Source: CAWCUZ01 sp963798795 (lineage in GTDB: Bacteria > Acidobacteriota > Vicinamibacteria > Vicinamibacterales > SCN-69-37). From it: DNA of 64,000 bases. The stretch covers positions 1,488,001 to 1,552,000 of the forward strand of contig CAWCUZ010000001.1 of NCBI GenBank assembly GCA_963798795.1. Direction: 5' to 3'. The position numbers and the translations under genes are program-made. The notes under the pieces are model-generated. The model was not told the DNA's origin and did no database searches. It saw nothing but the letters and a program-made list of their open reading frames with translations. Below, piece after piece: positions 47,967 to 55,792 of this stretch. Within the stretch, counting starts at the first letter, position 1. The number at the start of each line of letters is the position of its first letter.

Positions 47967-49133
47967 TGTTCCGCATCCTGACGCTGAACGCCATCTCGCC
48001 GAAGGGCCTGGCGCGCCTGCCGGCCGACCGCTACGAGACCGGTCCGGACGTTGCGGATCCCGACGCCATCCTCGTGCGCTCGGCCAGCCTGCACGATCGC
48101 GGAGATCCCGCCGGGCCTGAAGGCGGTCGGACGGGCCGGCGCGGGCGTGAACAACATCCCGGTCGACCGGATGAGCGCGCGCGGCATTCCCGTGTTCAAT
48201 ACGCCCGGCGCCAACGCGAACGCGGTCAAGGAACTCGTGCTCGCCGGGTTGCTCCTCGCCTGCCGGCGGCTCGTGCCGGCCCTGGAGTTCGTCCGCGGGC
48301 TCACGGGGCCGGACGCCGACATGAACAAGGCCATCGAGGCGGGCAAGAAGGCGTTCGTCGGCACGGAGCTGCCGGGCCGTACGCTCGGCGTGGTCGGCCT
48401 GGGCGCCATCGGCCGGCTGGTCGCCGACGCAGGCCTGGCGCTCGGCCTGCGCGTGGTCGGATTCGACCCGGGGTTGACGGTCGAAGGCGCGTGGCGGCTG
48501 TCGGCGGACGTCCGTCGGGCCGGCACCCTGGCCGAGCTCGTCGGCGCCGCCGACTTCGTCACGTTTCACGTGCCGCTCGTCGAGGCGACGCGCCACCTCG
48601 TCAACCGCGAGCGGGTGGACGCGATGCCGCGCGGTGCCGTCGTGCTGAACTTCTCACGCGCCGCCATCGTCGACGATGAGGCGATCCTGGCCGGCCTGAA
48701 CGACGGCCGGCTCGAGGCGTATGTCACCGACTTCCCGTCGGCGGCCACGCTGCGGCACCCGCGCGTGATCGCCCTGCCGCATCTGGGGGCATCGACCGGC
48801 GAAGCGGAGGAGAACTGCGCGATGATGGTGGCCGACCAGGTGCGCGACTTCCTCGAACACGGCACCCTCCGCAACGCCGTCAACCTGCCCGACGTGGCGA
48901 TGCCGCGCCACACGCCGCACCGGCTGACGATCGTCAATGCGAACGTGCCCGCCATGCTGGGCCGGATCTCGGACGTGCTCGGCCGCGCGGGCCTCAACAT
49001 CCACGACATGGTCAACATGTCGCGGGGGCCGCTTGCCTACACGCTCGCGGATCTGGATGCCGCGGTGCCGGATGCCGTGATGGCGGAACTGGCGGCCCTC
49101 GACGGCGTGATCGCCTCGCGCCGAATCGCCTGA
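47966..49133 (+). CDS. serA: D-3-phosphoglycerate dehydrogenase, one frame shift
   Basis: The start MFRILTLNAISPKGLARLP is typical of this SerA subgroup. An extra C near 48098 shifts the frame in LHD-AEIPPGLKAVGRAGAG. Continuing, it shows VNNIPVDRMSARGIPVFNTP and NANAVKELVLAGLLLACR, then the NAD fold GVVGLGAIGRLVADAG, the catalytic Arg/Glu/His region (VLNFSRAAIVDDEAI, VIALPHLGASTGEAEEN) and a C-terminal ACT domain (LTIVNANVPAMLGRISDVLG). Restored length is about 388 residues, without the intervening domain of long SerA forms. It makes 3-phosphohydroxypyruvate for serine synthesis; the ACT domain suggests serine feedback. Confidence 0.9.
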
Positions 49134-49146
49134 CGCGCCGACGCGG

Positions 49147-50742
49147 CTACCTGCTCGACGCCGCGGGCAGCAGCCGCCGGGCCGTCTTGTATTTCTTGCT
49201 CCAGTAGACCTGGTCCAGGCGCGTGATCGTCACGCCCTTGCTGCCCGAGGCCTGTGCAAATTCACCGCCCCCCAGGTAGATGCCGACGTGGCGGCTCTTG
49301 AAGAACGGGCCCATCCCCTGCGTCCGGAAGAACACGAGGTCGCCGGTCTGGAGATCCTTGCGGTCGATCTTGGCGCCCAGCGTCTCCTGCTGCTCCGCCG
49401 TGCGCGGCAGATCCACGTGGTACGTCTCGGTGAACATCTCGCGGACGAAGGCGGAGCAGTCGATGCCGGACTTGCTCGTGCCGCCAAGCTTGTACGGCGT
49501 GCCGATCCACGGCTCGATGTTGTCGCGCAGCTGCTTTTCGTCATCCGCCAGTACGCGCGGTGCGGCCAGCGCGGCGTTGGCCTTCGCGGTGGCCGGGTTC
49601 GCGGCCGCCGTCCTGGCCGCCCGCGCCTCCTGGATCTGCGTCAGCACGTCCGGATTGATGCGGCGCGCCAGCTTGTAGGCCTCGCCCCATTTGCGGTCGG
49701 TGAGCTTCAGGATCGTGACGGCCGACCCCTTGACCGAGGCGACGAATTCGTTGCTGCCGATGTACAGCCCGACGTGCGTCTGTTTGAAGAACCCGCCGAC
49801 GCCGCCCGCCTCGTAGAACACGATGTCGCCCGGCGCCAAATTCTTCCGCGACACCGCCTTGCCCATCGTCTCCCACGCCTTCGGCGTGCCCTCCAGGTCG
49901 GCCTCGTAGATGGCGCCGTACACCTCGCGCACGAACTCGTCGTTGCCGATGCCGTCGAAGGTCGTGCCGTTCTCCTTGTACAGCGTGCCGGACCACGCCT
50001 CGGCGACGTCGTGGAGGAGCGCGCCCCGGTTGGAGCCGTAGGTCGAGGCGTCGAACGTGGGCGCCACCACGGGATTGAGGGCGACCCGCCGCGCCGTCTT
50101 GTAGCTCGAGTCCCACTTGTCGTCGGCGAGCCGGACAATCGTGACGCCCACCTTGTCGCGCGCAAGCGCCACGTCGCCGTGGCCGACATAGAGCCCGACC
50201 GTCTTCGTCTTGATGAAGGGCCCGATCCCGCCGCTCTCGAAGAAGACGAGGTCGCCCGGCTGCAGGTCTTCGCGAATCACCAGCTTGCCCGTGTCGCGCT
50301 GGTCGTCTTCCTTCGCAGGCACCTTGACGCCGAAGACCGCCTCGAACACCGCCGCCACGAACTGCGAATTCCCGATGCCCTTGCGCGTCGTCCCGTCCTC
50401 CCGGTACGGCGCCGTCTTCCACGCCGCGACCTCGGTCCGGATCGCCTCTTCGGGATCCGTCTTCGCCTGCCCGGCGTCGGACGGGTCTGGCGCCGCGGCG
50501 GCGGACGGCCGGGATGAGGCCGGAGGCGGCGAGGCCTCGGCTGCCGGCGGCCGAGACGGCGAGGCCTCGACTGCCGGCGGCGCCGCCGGAACCTGCCCGG
50601 ACACCGCCGAAGAGGTTTTCGCCGGCGTCACATTCGCCCGAGTCGACGCCGGCTGGCCGCCCGGCTCGGCGGCACCGGCCGAACACCCGGACAGCGCGAA
50701 GACACACAGAAGCAGGATGAAGGCGGGGAACAATCGCTTCAT
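49147..50742 (-). CDS. Lipoprotein with three NlpC/P60 domains, only the third with a catalytic Cys
   Basis: The 531-residue protein has a lipobox (ALSGC20) and a Pro/Ala/Ser linker to about residue 95. Three repeats of an NlpC/P60 papain-like fold follow, near 100-220, 240-360 and 405-525. The third has Cys429 in SGIDCSAFV and His485 in SRHVGIYLG, the catalytic pair of D,L-endopeptidases that cut peptidoglycan stems. The first reads KGIGNSQFV (Cys to Asn125) and KTVGLYVG (His to Thr181). The second reads DGIGNDEFV (Cys to Asn267) but keeps His323. The dead copies still keep the fold motifs PGDLVFFES and PGDIVFYEAGG. They may bind wall peptides and place the active domain. Confidence 0.88.
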   Translation of the reverse strand: MKRLFPAFILLLCVFALSGCSAGAAEPGGQPASTRANVTPAKTSSAVSGQVPAAPPAVEASPSRPPAAEASPPPASSRPSAAAAPDPSDAGQAKTDPEEAIRTEVAAWKTAPYREDGTTRKGIGNSQFVAAVFEAVFGVKVPAKEDDQRDTGKLVIREDLQPGDLVFFESGGIGPFIKTKTVGLYVGHGDVALARDKVGVTIVRLADDKWDSSYKTARRVALNPVVAPTFDASTYGSNRGALLHDVAEAWSGTLYKENGTTFDGIGNDEFVREVYGAIYEADLEGTPKAWETMGKAVSRKNLAPGDIVFYEAGGVGGFFKQTHVGLYIGSNEFVASVKGSAVTILKLTDRKWGEAYKLARRINPDVLTQIQEARAARTAAANPATAKANAALAAPRVLADDEKQLRDNIEPWIGTPYKLGGTSKSGIDCSAFVREMFTETYHVDLPRTAEQQETLGAKIDRKDLQTGDLVFFRTQGMGPFFKSRHVGIYLGGGEFAQASGSKGVTITRLDQVYWSKKYKTARRLLPAASSR

Positions 50743-50836
50743 AAGGGCACCCGCGCTCGATCTGAGGAAGAGCGAACGAGGAAATTATTTTACGACCGCA
50801 TGAACGGCGGGACAAGGTCACGGCGATCCTGTTCTC

Positions 50837-52027
50837 CTACGTGATCTCCCGTGCCCGCGCTGCTTCCCGTCGATCGACGTCACGCCGGCGCCATCCGAAG
50901 CGGGGCGCCCAGGCGTTCGGCACGCCCTCGACGACATCGGCAATCAGCCCGCCCAGAATGGGTGCGAACTTGAAACCGTGCCCGCTGCCGCCCGCGGCCA
51001 CGACCAGGCCCGGCCGATCCGGATCGTGGTCGATCCAGAAGTTGCCGTCGAACGTGTCGCAGTACAGGCACAGCCGGGAGGCGCGCAGCGGCGCGCCCGC
51101 CACCGCCGGAAGAACGTCCGATAGAAACGCCCGGAACCGCGGTTCTTCGTCCGCCGGCACCGTCCGCCGCTCGTCGGGATGCACGCGCCGGCCCGGCCCG
51201 TGGCTCGCGATCTTGATGGTCCCGTCATCGAGCGACGGGAAGCCGTACCAGCCGGTGCGGGAAATGTCGGCCGCCCAGACCGGAAAGCGCGGCGGCCGCC
51301 ACGCCGCCGGGTCCGGGATGGTGAAGTGGAGAACGGGCTGGGCGGTAGCCCACATCACGGCCTCCAGATGCGGCAGCAGCGCGGGCGTCCAGGCGCCGGC
51401 GGCGACGAGCGTGACGTCGGCGGGGATGTCGCTCCCGTCCGACATGACGACGCCGCGGACCGGGCCGCCCCGCTCGATCGTCAGGGCGACCACGCGGCCC
51501 GCCAGCACGCGGACGCCCGCGGCGCGGGCCACGTCCGCCAGCCGCGCGACCACCGCGCCGCTCTCGGCCCATCCGGCGCGAGGGTTGAAGTAGCCGTCGC
51601 CATACGTCTCCGCCGGCCACGCGGGGAAGCGTTTGGCGAGGACTCCCGGCGACAGTCGCTCGAGCCGATGCCCTCGGCGCGCGAGCAGTCCGAAGCTGTC
51701 GCCCTCGAACGTCCCGGGCGTCATCGGCCCGCTCGCCAGCAGCAGAAATCCGTCCTGGTGGTAGAGCGGCCGCGGCCACTCGGCGTTCCATCGATCCCAG
51801 CCCTCGAGCGCCGCCTCGGCCATCTCGACGTACAGCTCGTCGGCGCCGTAATCCATGCGAACGATCTTGCTGATGTCGGTCGAGGCCGCTTCGGTTCGGG
51901 GGATGGGACCTGGATCCAGAACCGTCACGTCCCATCCGCGCGCGGCCAGCTCGACGGCGGCCGCGAGACCGAACACGCCGGCGCCGGCGACGACGAGGGA
52001 TCGTGACGAGCGCGCCACGCGCGGCAC
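50837..52027 (-). CDS. FAD-dependent amino-acid oxidase (sarcosine oxidase-like)
   Basis: The 396-residue protein starts SLVVAGAGVFGLAAAVELAA (FAD Rossmann motif, G-x-G-x-x-G) and shows RAGWAESGAVVARLADVARA and DVTLVAAGAWTPALLPHLEA. LCLYCDTFDGNFWID carries the Cys that binds FAD covalently in monomeric sarcosine oxidase and fructosyl amino-acid oxidase, followed by AAGGSGHGFKFAPILGGLIA. These enzymes oxidise secondary amines such as sarcosine, pipecolate or glycated amino acids and release H2O2. The start is GTG 52027, 33 bp from the divergent efpL start. The substrate cannot be fixed. Confidence 0.82.
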   Translation of the reverse strand: MPRVARSSRSLVVAGAGVFGLAAAVELAARGWDVTVLDPGPIPRTEAASTDISKIVRMDYGADELYVEMAEAALEGWDRWNAEWPRPLYHQDGFLLLASGPMTPGTFEGDSFGLLARRGHRLERLSPGVLAKRFPAWPAETYGDGYFNPRAGWAESGAVVARLADVARAAGVRVLAGRVVALTIERGGPVRGVVMSDGSDIPADVTLVAAGAWTPALLPHLEAVMWATAQPVLHFTIPDPAAWRPPRFPVWAADISRTGWYGFPSLDDGTIKIASHGPGRRVHPDERRTVPADEEPRFRAFLSDVLPAVAGAPLRASRLCLYCDTFDGNFWIDHDPDRPGLVVAAGGSGHGFKFAPILGGLIADVVEGVPNAWAPRFGWRRRDVDRREAARAREIT

Positions 52028-52045
52028 GGTAGCACACGCGCGGAC

Positions 52046-52051
52046 TACAAT
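52046..52051 (+). promoter_or_regulatory. -10-like TACAAT before efpL
   Basis: TACAAT ends 9 nt before the efpL ATG (52061). The gap reads GAGAGAGTC, which may act as a weak ribosome site. The transcript would start within a few bases of the ATG, and the box lies in the 33-bp space between two divergent starts. Confidence 0.4.
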
Positions 52052-52060
52052 GAGAGAGTC

Positions 52061-52636
52061 ATGGCGGCCCTGCTAGAAGCGATCGCGGTCAAGCGCAAGA
52101 TGTATTTCGAGTACGACGGCGCGCCGTACCATTGCCTCGACGTCGACATCTCCACGCCCACGGCCCGTGGCGGCCAGACGCTCGTCCGCATGAAGATGCG
52201 CAACCTGATCACCCGGGCCGTCTTCGACAAGACCTTCAAGGCCGGCGACAAGTTCACCGAACCGGACCTCGTGATGGTGCCGGCGTCGTTCATGTACGCG
52301 GGAGGCGATGACTATCACTTCATGGACCAGGCGTCGTTCGACACGCTGACGCTGCCTGCCGACATGCTCGGCGACGACCGGCTGTTCCTCGTCGAGAACA
52401 CGATCGTGCAGGTGCAGAAGTACAACGGCCATCCGATCGGAGTGCAGTTCCCGCCGCACGTCGAACTGGAGGTCGCCTATACCGAGCCGGCCGTCCGCGG
52501 CGATACCTCGAGCGGCAGCGTCACCAAGGCGGCGACGCTCGAGACCGGGCTCGAAATCCGCGTGCCGCTGTTCATCAAGCAGGGCGAGCGCGTCAAGGTG
52601 CATACCGAGACGCGCGAGTTCGCCGGGCGCGCCTGA
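52061..52636 (+). CDS. efpL: Elongation factor P-like protein EfpL (YeiP)
   Basis: The 191-residue protein is a three-domain EF-P relative. The tip of domain I reads DVDISTPTARGGQTLVRMK, which matches the (S/T)PTARG loop of EfpL/YeiP rather than the KPGKG loop of canonical EF-P. DDYHFMDQASFDTLTLP and the C-terminal TETREFAGRA also fit EfpL (E. coli ends EERRYMGRAD). The residue at the modified-lysine position is Arg36, so no beta-lysyl or rhamnosyl type of EF-P modification is obvious. EfpL helps ribosomes past polyproline and related stalling motifs. Several proteins here are rich in Pro runs. Confidence 0.88.
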   Translation: MAALLEAIAVKRKMYFEYDGAPYHCLDVDISTPTARGGQTLVRMKMRNLITRAVFDKTFKAGDKFTEPDLVMVPASFMYAGGDDYHFMDQASFDTLTLPADMLGDDRLFLVENTIVQVQKYNGHPIGVQFPPHVELEVAYTEPAVRGDTSSGSVTKAATLETGLEIRVPLFIKQGERVKVHTETREFAGRA

Positions 52637-52672
52637 CCCGCCGCCGCCCGCCACCCCGCCACGAAGACCTCC

Positions 52673-53860
52673 ATGCGTTCCACCTTGCTCGCCCTCCTGG
52701 CCGTGCTGGCATCGGCGGCGCTCGTGAGGACGCCCGCGCCCTCGCCATCGGGCGCCGACGTCCCGCCCGGCTTCCTCCGTTCGTTTCTCCACGACCAGAT
52801 GGGGTTTTCCGTCCGCGACCTGGACGCGCTGTCGTCGGGCCGGGCCATCGCCAAGCCGCTGCGGATGGAGGACGGCCGCGACGTCGCCATTTTCGGCGCC
52901 GTGCGCATCCAGACGCCGGTGGGCACGTTCGTCGACCGCATGCGTCATCTCGACGGGCTCGAGCGCCGCCTCCACATCATCGAGGTCGGCCTGTTCCACG
53001 ACCCGGCCCGGCTCGAGGACCTCGACGGTCTGACGCTCGACGAGGGGGACCTTCGCGAGGTGCGTCGCTGCCGGCCGGACGATTGCGAGGTGCAGCTGCC
53101 GGCGGCCTGGATGGCGCGCCTTCGCGACGACGTGGACTGGCGGGGTCCCGGGGCATCGGACCAGGCCAACCGGCTCTTCCGCTCGATGATCTTCGAGATG
53201 CTCGGCGCGTACCGCCGGGGCGGCACCGACGCACTCGCCCCGTATGCCGACCGGATGCCGCCGACGAACGTGTCGGGCGAATTCAACCAGCTCGGTGCGC
53301 CGTGGCAGATGCCGGTCGAGCTGCCGCGCCTCGTCCACTACCTGACCCGGTATCCGAAGGCCGACCTGCCCGGCGCCGAGACGTTCTTCTACTGGAACAA
53401 GGGCGAGTTCGGCATGAAGCCGACGACGCGGCTGAATCAGGTGACGATCTACCCGGTGCCGGCGGATGCCGGACTCCCCGCCGGCGTTCGCTACGTCATC
53501 GCCACCAAGCAGGTCTATTCCAACCACTACTTCAGCGCGACGCTCGAGCTGCGCACCCTGATGGACGATCCGGACCGGCCCGGCGAGGGGCTGTACCTGC
53601 TCTACACCACGCGCTCGCGCGTCAGCGGCCTCACCGGCTTCATCGGCGCCCTCATCCGCGGCATCGTCCGCGGCCGCGCGCGGTCGGGGATGGAGCGGTA
53701 CCTCGCCGGCACGAAGGACGCGCTCGAACACCCCGGGGCTTCAGCCCCGGGGACGGCCGGAATGGAGCCCCGGGGCTTCAGCCCCGGGGACGGTCTCACG
53801 GCCGCGGTTCGCAAATCGGCGCCCCGCCGGGCCGACAGATATTCCCGCCGCCGTCGATGA
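52673..53860 (+). CDS. Secreted protein of unknown function with repeat-derived C-terminus
   Basis: The 395-residue protein has a short signal (LLALLAVLASAALVRT). The mature domain (FLHDQMGFSVRDLDALSSGR, WMARLRDDVDWRGPGASDQA, MIFEMLGAYRRGGTDALAPY, TLMDDPDRPGEGLYLLYTTR) is mixed alpha/beta and has no family that I recognise. The last 35-45 residues (EHPGASAPGTAGMEPRGFSP...) are translated from two copies of a CCCCGGGGCTTCAG repeat and then run 65 nt into the 3' end of the convergent gene. The original gene probably ended near 53730. Confidence 0.6.
   Translation: MRSTLLALLAVLASAALVRTPAPSPSGADVPPGFLRSFLHDQMGFSVRDLDALSSGRAIAKPLRMEDGRDVAIFGAVRIQTPVGTFVDRMRHLDGLERRLHIIEVGLFHDPARLEDLDGLTLDEGDLREVRRCRPDDCEVQLPAAWMARLRDDVDWRGPGASDQANRLFRSMIFEMLGAYRRGGTDALAPYADRMPPTNVSGEFNQLGAPWQMPVELPRLVHYLTRYPKADLPGAETFFYWNKGEFGMKPTTRLNQVTIYPVPADAGLPAGVRYVIATKQVYSNHYFSATLELRTLMDDPDRPGEGLYLLYTTRSRVSGLTGFIGALIRGIVRGRARSGMERYLAGTKDALEHPGASAPGTAGMEPRGFSPGDGLTAAVRKSAPRRADRYSRRRR
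53731..53792. repeat. Two copies of the palindromic CCCCGGGGCTTCAGCCCCGG unit
   Basis: The unit CCCCGGGGCTTCAGCCCCGG followed by GGACGG occurs at about 53731 and again at about 53768, separated by CCGGAATGGAG. Each can fold into a strong hairpin (CCCCGGGGCT / AGCCCCGGGG). It lies inside a reading frame, near the 3' ends of two convergent genes, where it might also work as a bidirectional terminator. Confidence 0.85.
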
Positions 53861-55214
53861 AGCCGTCGCCGGGTGCGAGGAGCGGCGGGAGTTCGGTGTA
53901 GCCAAGGTCGTTGTTCCGCAACACGTTGCCCGACACCGTCCCGGGCAGTCCGCCGGTGATGTAGTCGATCCTGACCGGCGGCGTCGGCAGCCCGCCGTAG
54001 TGCGGTGGCAGATTGACCGGATTCCTGAACAGGTTCCCCTCGAACAGATTGTCGACGAGCGCGGTGTCCGTGATGCCGCGCGAGCGTACGCCCACGGTCG
54101 TGAACGTCAGCAAGTTGGGGCTGTCCGAGACGACGTTGCCGCTGATGACCGAATTGACCCAGCCGGCAATCCAGTAGGCGCCGATTCCCGTGTAGCCGAG
54201 GTGGCGCATCGTGTTGTTGCGGATGACGGCCGTGATCGGGACGGTGTCGTTGGCCAGTTCGATGGCGGCATCGAAGACATTGACGATGAGGTTGTCCTCG
54301 ATTCGGATGTTCGCGTCCCGGGTGAACACGATACCGTCGTCGCACCCCTGCTCCTGATACGTGGCGAGGTTGCCGTTCCAGCCGCCGTCAATCGTGTTGC
54401 CCTCGATGACGTTGTCGTGCCCGTCGTGCAGGATCAGCTCGGCGGTGATGAACCCAGCCACCTCGAACCCTCCGGCCGGATAGGCGAAGCGGTTGTTGCG
54501 GACCGCGCACCCGGCGCAGCCCTCGATCCTCACGAATCCCACTGCGTCGCTGTCCTCCACCGTGACGCCGTCGCTGGCGCTGATGTTCAGGTTGTGCAGC
54601 CCTCCGGTCGGCCCCGGTACCTGGCCGTGCAGATCGCAGTCGCGAATCGCAAAGTCGCGTGCGCCGGAGACCACGATGCTCCCCGCGTCGTGACCGGCAC
54701 AGTCGAGTCCAGTCGACGTGACGGCGCTGAAGTTCAGGCAGTCGCGGATGGCGGGTGACAAATCCGCCCCGAGCGTGAACGGTCCGGGCCCGACGAAGGT
54801 GCCGCAACTGACAATCGGGCCACTCCCCCCTTGCACGGCAATCGTCCCGCCAGCGAACTGTCCCTTGTAGTCGGCGGTCACAACCGTCGTGCCGAGTGCC
54901 GTGGCCGTGACGAGGCCGGTGGGGCTCACGTCGGCCACCGCAGGGTTCGAGGAATGCCAGGTCGCGGTCGCCGTGGCGTCCGTCGTGCTGCCCGCCGACG
55001 TCGCGGTCGCGGTCAACTGGATCGTGGCGCCGACAGACGTCGGGCCAGGATTACCGGTGACGGCAAGGGTAATCGGCGCCGCCGGTTCCTGGCTTGGCGC
55101 CGTCGGCGCGGTCGCTCCGGACGACCCGCTGCAGGCGTGTGCCGCCAGAACCAACAGCGCGGCGCCCCCTGCGCGCACGACCAGCGAGTCGCCGCACCGG
55201 CGTGTCCGGGCCAT
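53796..55214 (-). CDS. Lipoprotein with Ig-like (BIG2) and parallel beta-helix domains
   Basis: The 472-residue protein has a lipoprotein signal (LVVRAGGAALLVLAAHAC). Residues about 45-130 form a bacterial Ig-like domain (WHSSNPAVADVSPTGLVTAT). From about residue 150 it is a right-handed beta-helix with periodic NN/N ladders (VRNNRFAYPAGGF, NVIEGNTIDGGWNGN, AVIRNNTMRHLGYTG, NVLRNNDLGY). Such NosD/pectate-lyase-like folds often bind or cut polysaccharides; no catalytic cluster is evident. Cys pairs (CLNF, CAGH, CAGCAV) may form disulfides. It converges on the previous gene and probably is exposed at the surface. Confidence 0.8.
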   Translation of the reverse strand: MARTRRCGDSLVVRAGGAALLVLAAHACSGSSGATAPTAPSQEPAAPITLAVTGNPGPTSVGATIQLTATATSAGSTTDATATATWHSSNPAVADVSPTGLVTATALGTTVVTADYKGQFAGGTIAVQGGSGPIVSCGTFVGPGPFTLGADLSPAIRDCLNFSAVTSTGLDCAGHDAGSIVVSGARDFAIRDCDLHGQVPGPTGGLHNLNISASDGVTVEDSDAVGFVRIEGCAGCAVRNNRFAYPAGGFEVAGFITAELILHDGHDNVIEGNTIDGGWNGNLATYQEQGCDDGIVFTRDANIRIEDNLIVNVFDAAIELANDTVPITAVIRNNTMRHLGYTGIGAYWIAGWVNSVISGNVVSDSPNLLTFTTVGVRSRGITDTALVDNLFEGNLFRNPVNLPPHYGGLPTPPVRIDYITGGLPGTVSGNVLRNNDLGYTELPPLLAPGDGFIDGGGNICRPGGAPICEPRP

Positions 55215-55243
55215 AGCCGAGGTTCGGGCTCATTCTAACCCCC

Positions 55244-55375
55244 TCACCACCGCACCGTGACGCCGACGCCTGCTGCCCCGCGCTGGAGCAGCGGTCCGAC
55301 CGTGACGTCGGCCGCTGGAGCCGGGCGCGCCGGCCAGAAGAGCGTGTCCGGCCCCTCCGGCGCCAGGTCGATTCG
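55244..55375 (-). pseudogene. Remnant of an outer-membrane beta-barrel C-terminus
   Basis: A 43-residue frame with no start reads DLAPEGPDTLFWPARPAPAA and QRGAAGVGVTVRW before its stop. Ending in a hydrophobic strand with a terminal aromatic residue (GVTVRW) is the outer-membrane barrel signature. A stop at 55376 closes it upstream. It is probably what is left of a TonB- or OmpA-like gene between the beta-helix lipoprotein and padR. Confidence 0.35.
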
Positions 55376-55450
55376 TCAGCCTCCTCCCTGATGCGAACCA
55401 TCCGCCGCTTGACTCCGTCTTATCCCTCGATCACGATCCCTAAGAGACTT

Positions 55451-55792
55451 ATGGGAGACACCCGACCGGGGGGCGGCGAGCTGCTGCCCGGCACGCTCGA
55501 CATGTTGATCCTCAAGACGCTCAGCCGCGGGCCGCGGCACGGCTACGCGATCGCGCAGTCGATCCAGCGCGCGTCGGACGACGTGCTGCGGGTGGAGGAA
55601 GGCGCCCTGTACCCGGCGCTCCATCGACTGGAGGTCCGAGGGTGGCTGCGCGCGGCGTGGGGCACGTCCGACAACAACCGGCGCGCCAAATACTACCGCC
55701 TGAGCGCTCTCGGCCGCCGCGAGCTCGATCGCGAAGCCGCCTACTGGCACCGCGTGGCGTCGGCCGTCACGCGCGTCATGGCGACCGGCTGA
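55451..55792 (+). CDS. PadR-family transcriptional regulator
   Basis: The 113-residue winged-helix protein reads LLPGTLDMLILKTLSRGPRH, GYAIAQSIQRASDDVLRVEE, GALYPALHRLEVRGWLRAAW and NNRRAKYYRLSALGRRELDR, the full PadR signature. I chose ATG 55451, because the earlier in-frame start at 55391 adds an untypical basic lead. Its TGA overlaps the permease ATG. In Acidobacteriota such PadR genes usually precede ADOP permeases and are thought to repress them. Confidence 0.92.
   Translation: MGDTRPGGGELLPGTLDMLILKTLSRGPRHGYAIAQSIQRASDDVLRVEEGALYPALHRLEVRGWLRAAWGTSDNNRRAKYYRLSALGRRELDREAAYWHRVASAVTRVMATG

Noticed and set aside
46784..48679. A natural fusion of the large secreted protein with phosphoglycerate dehydrogenase
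   Set aside because: SerA acts in the cytoplasm and the upstream protein is exported. A single indel restores a normal TGATG junction.
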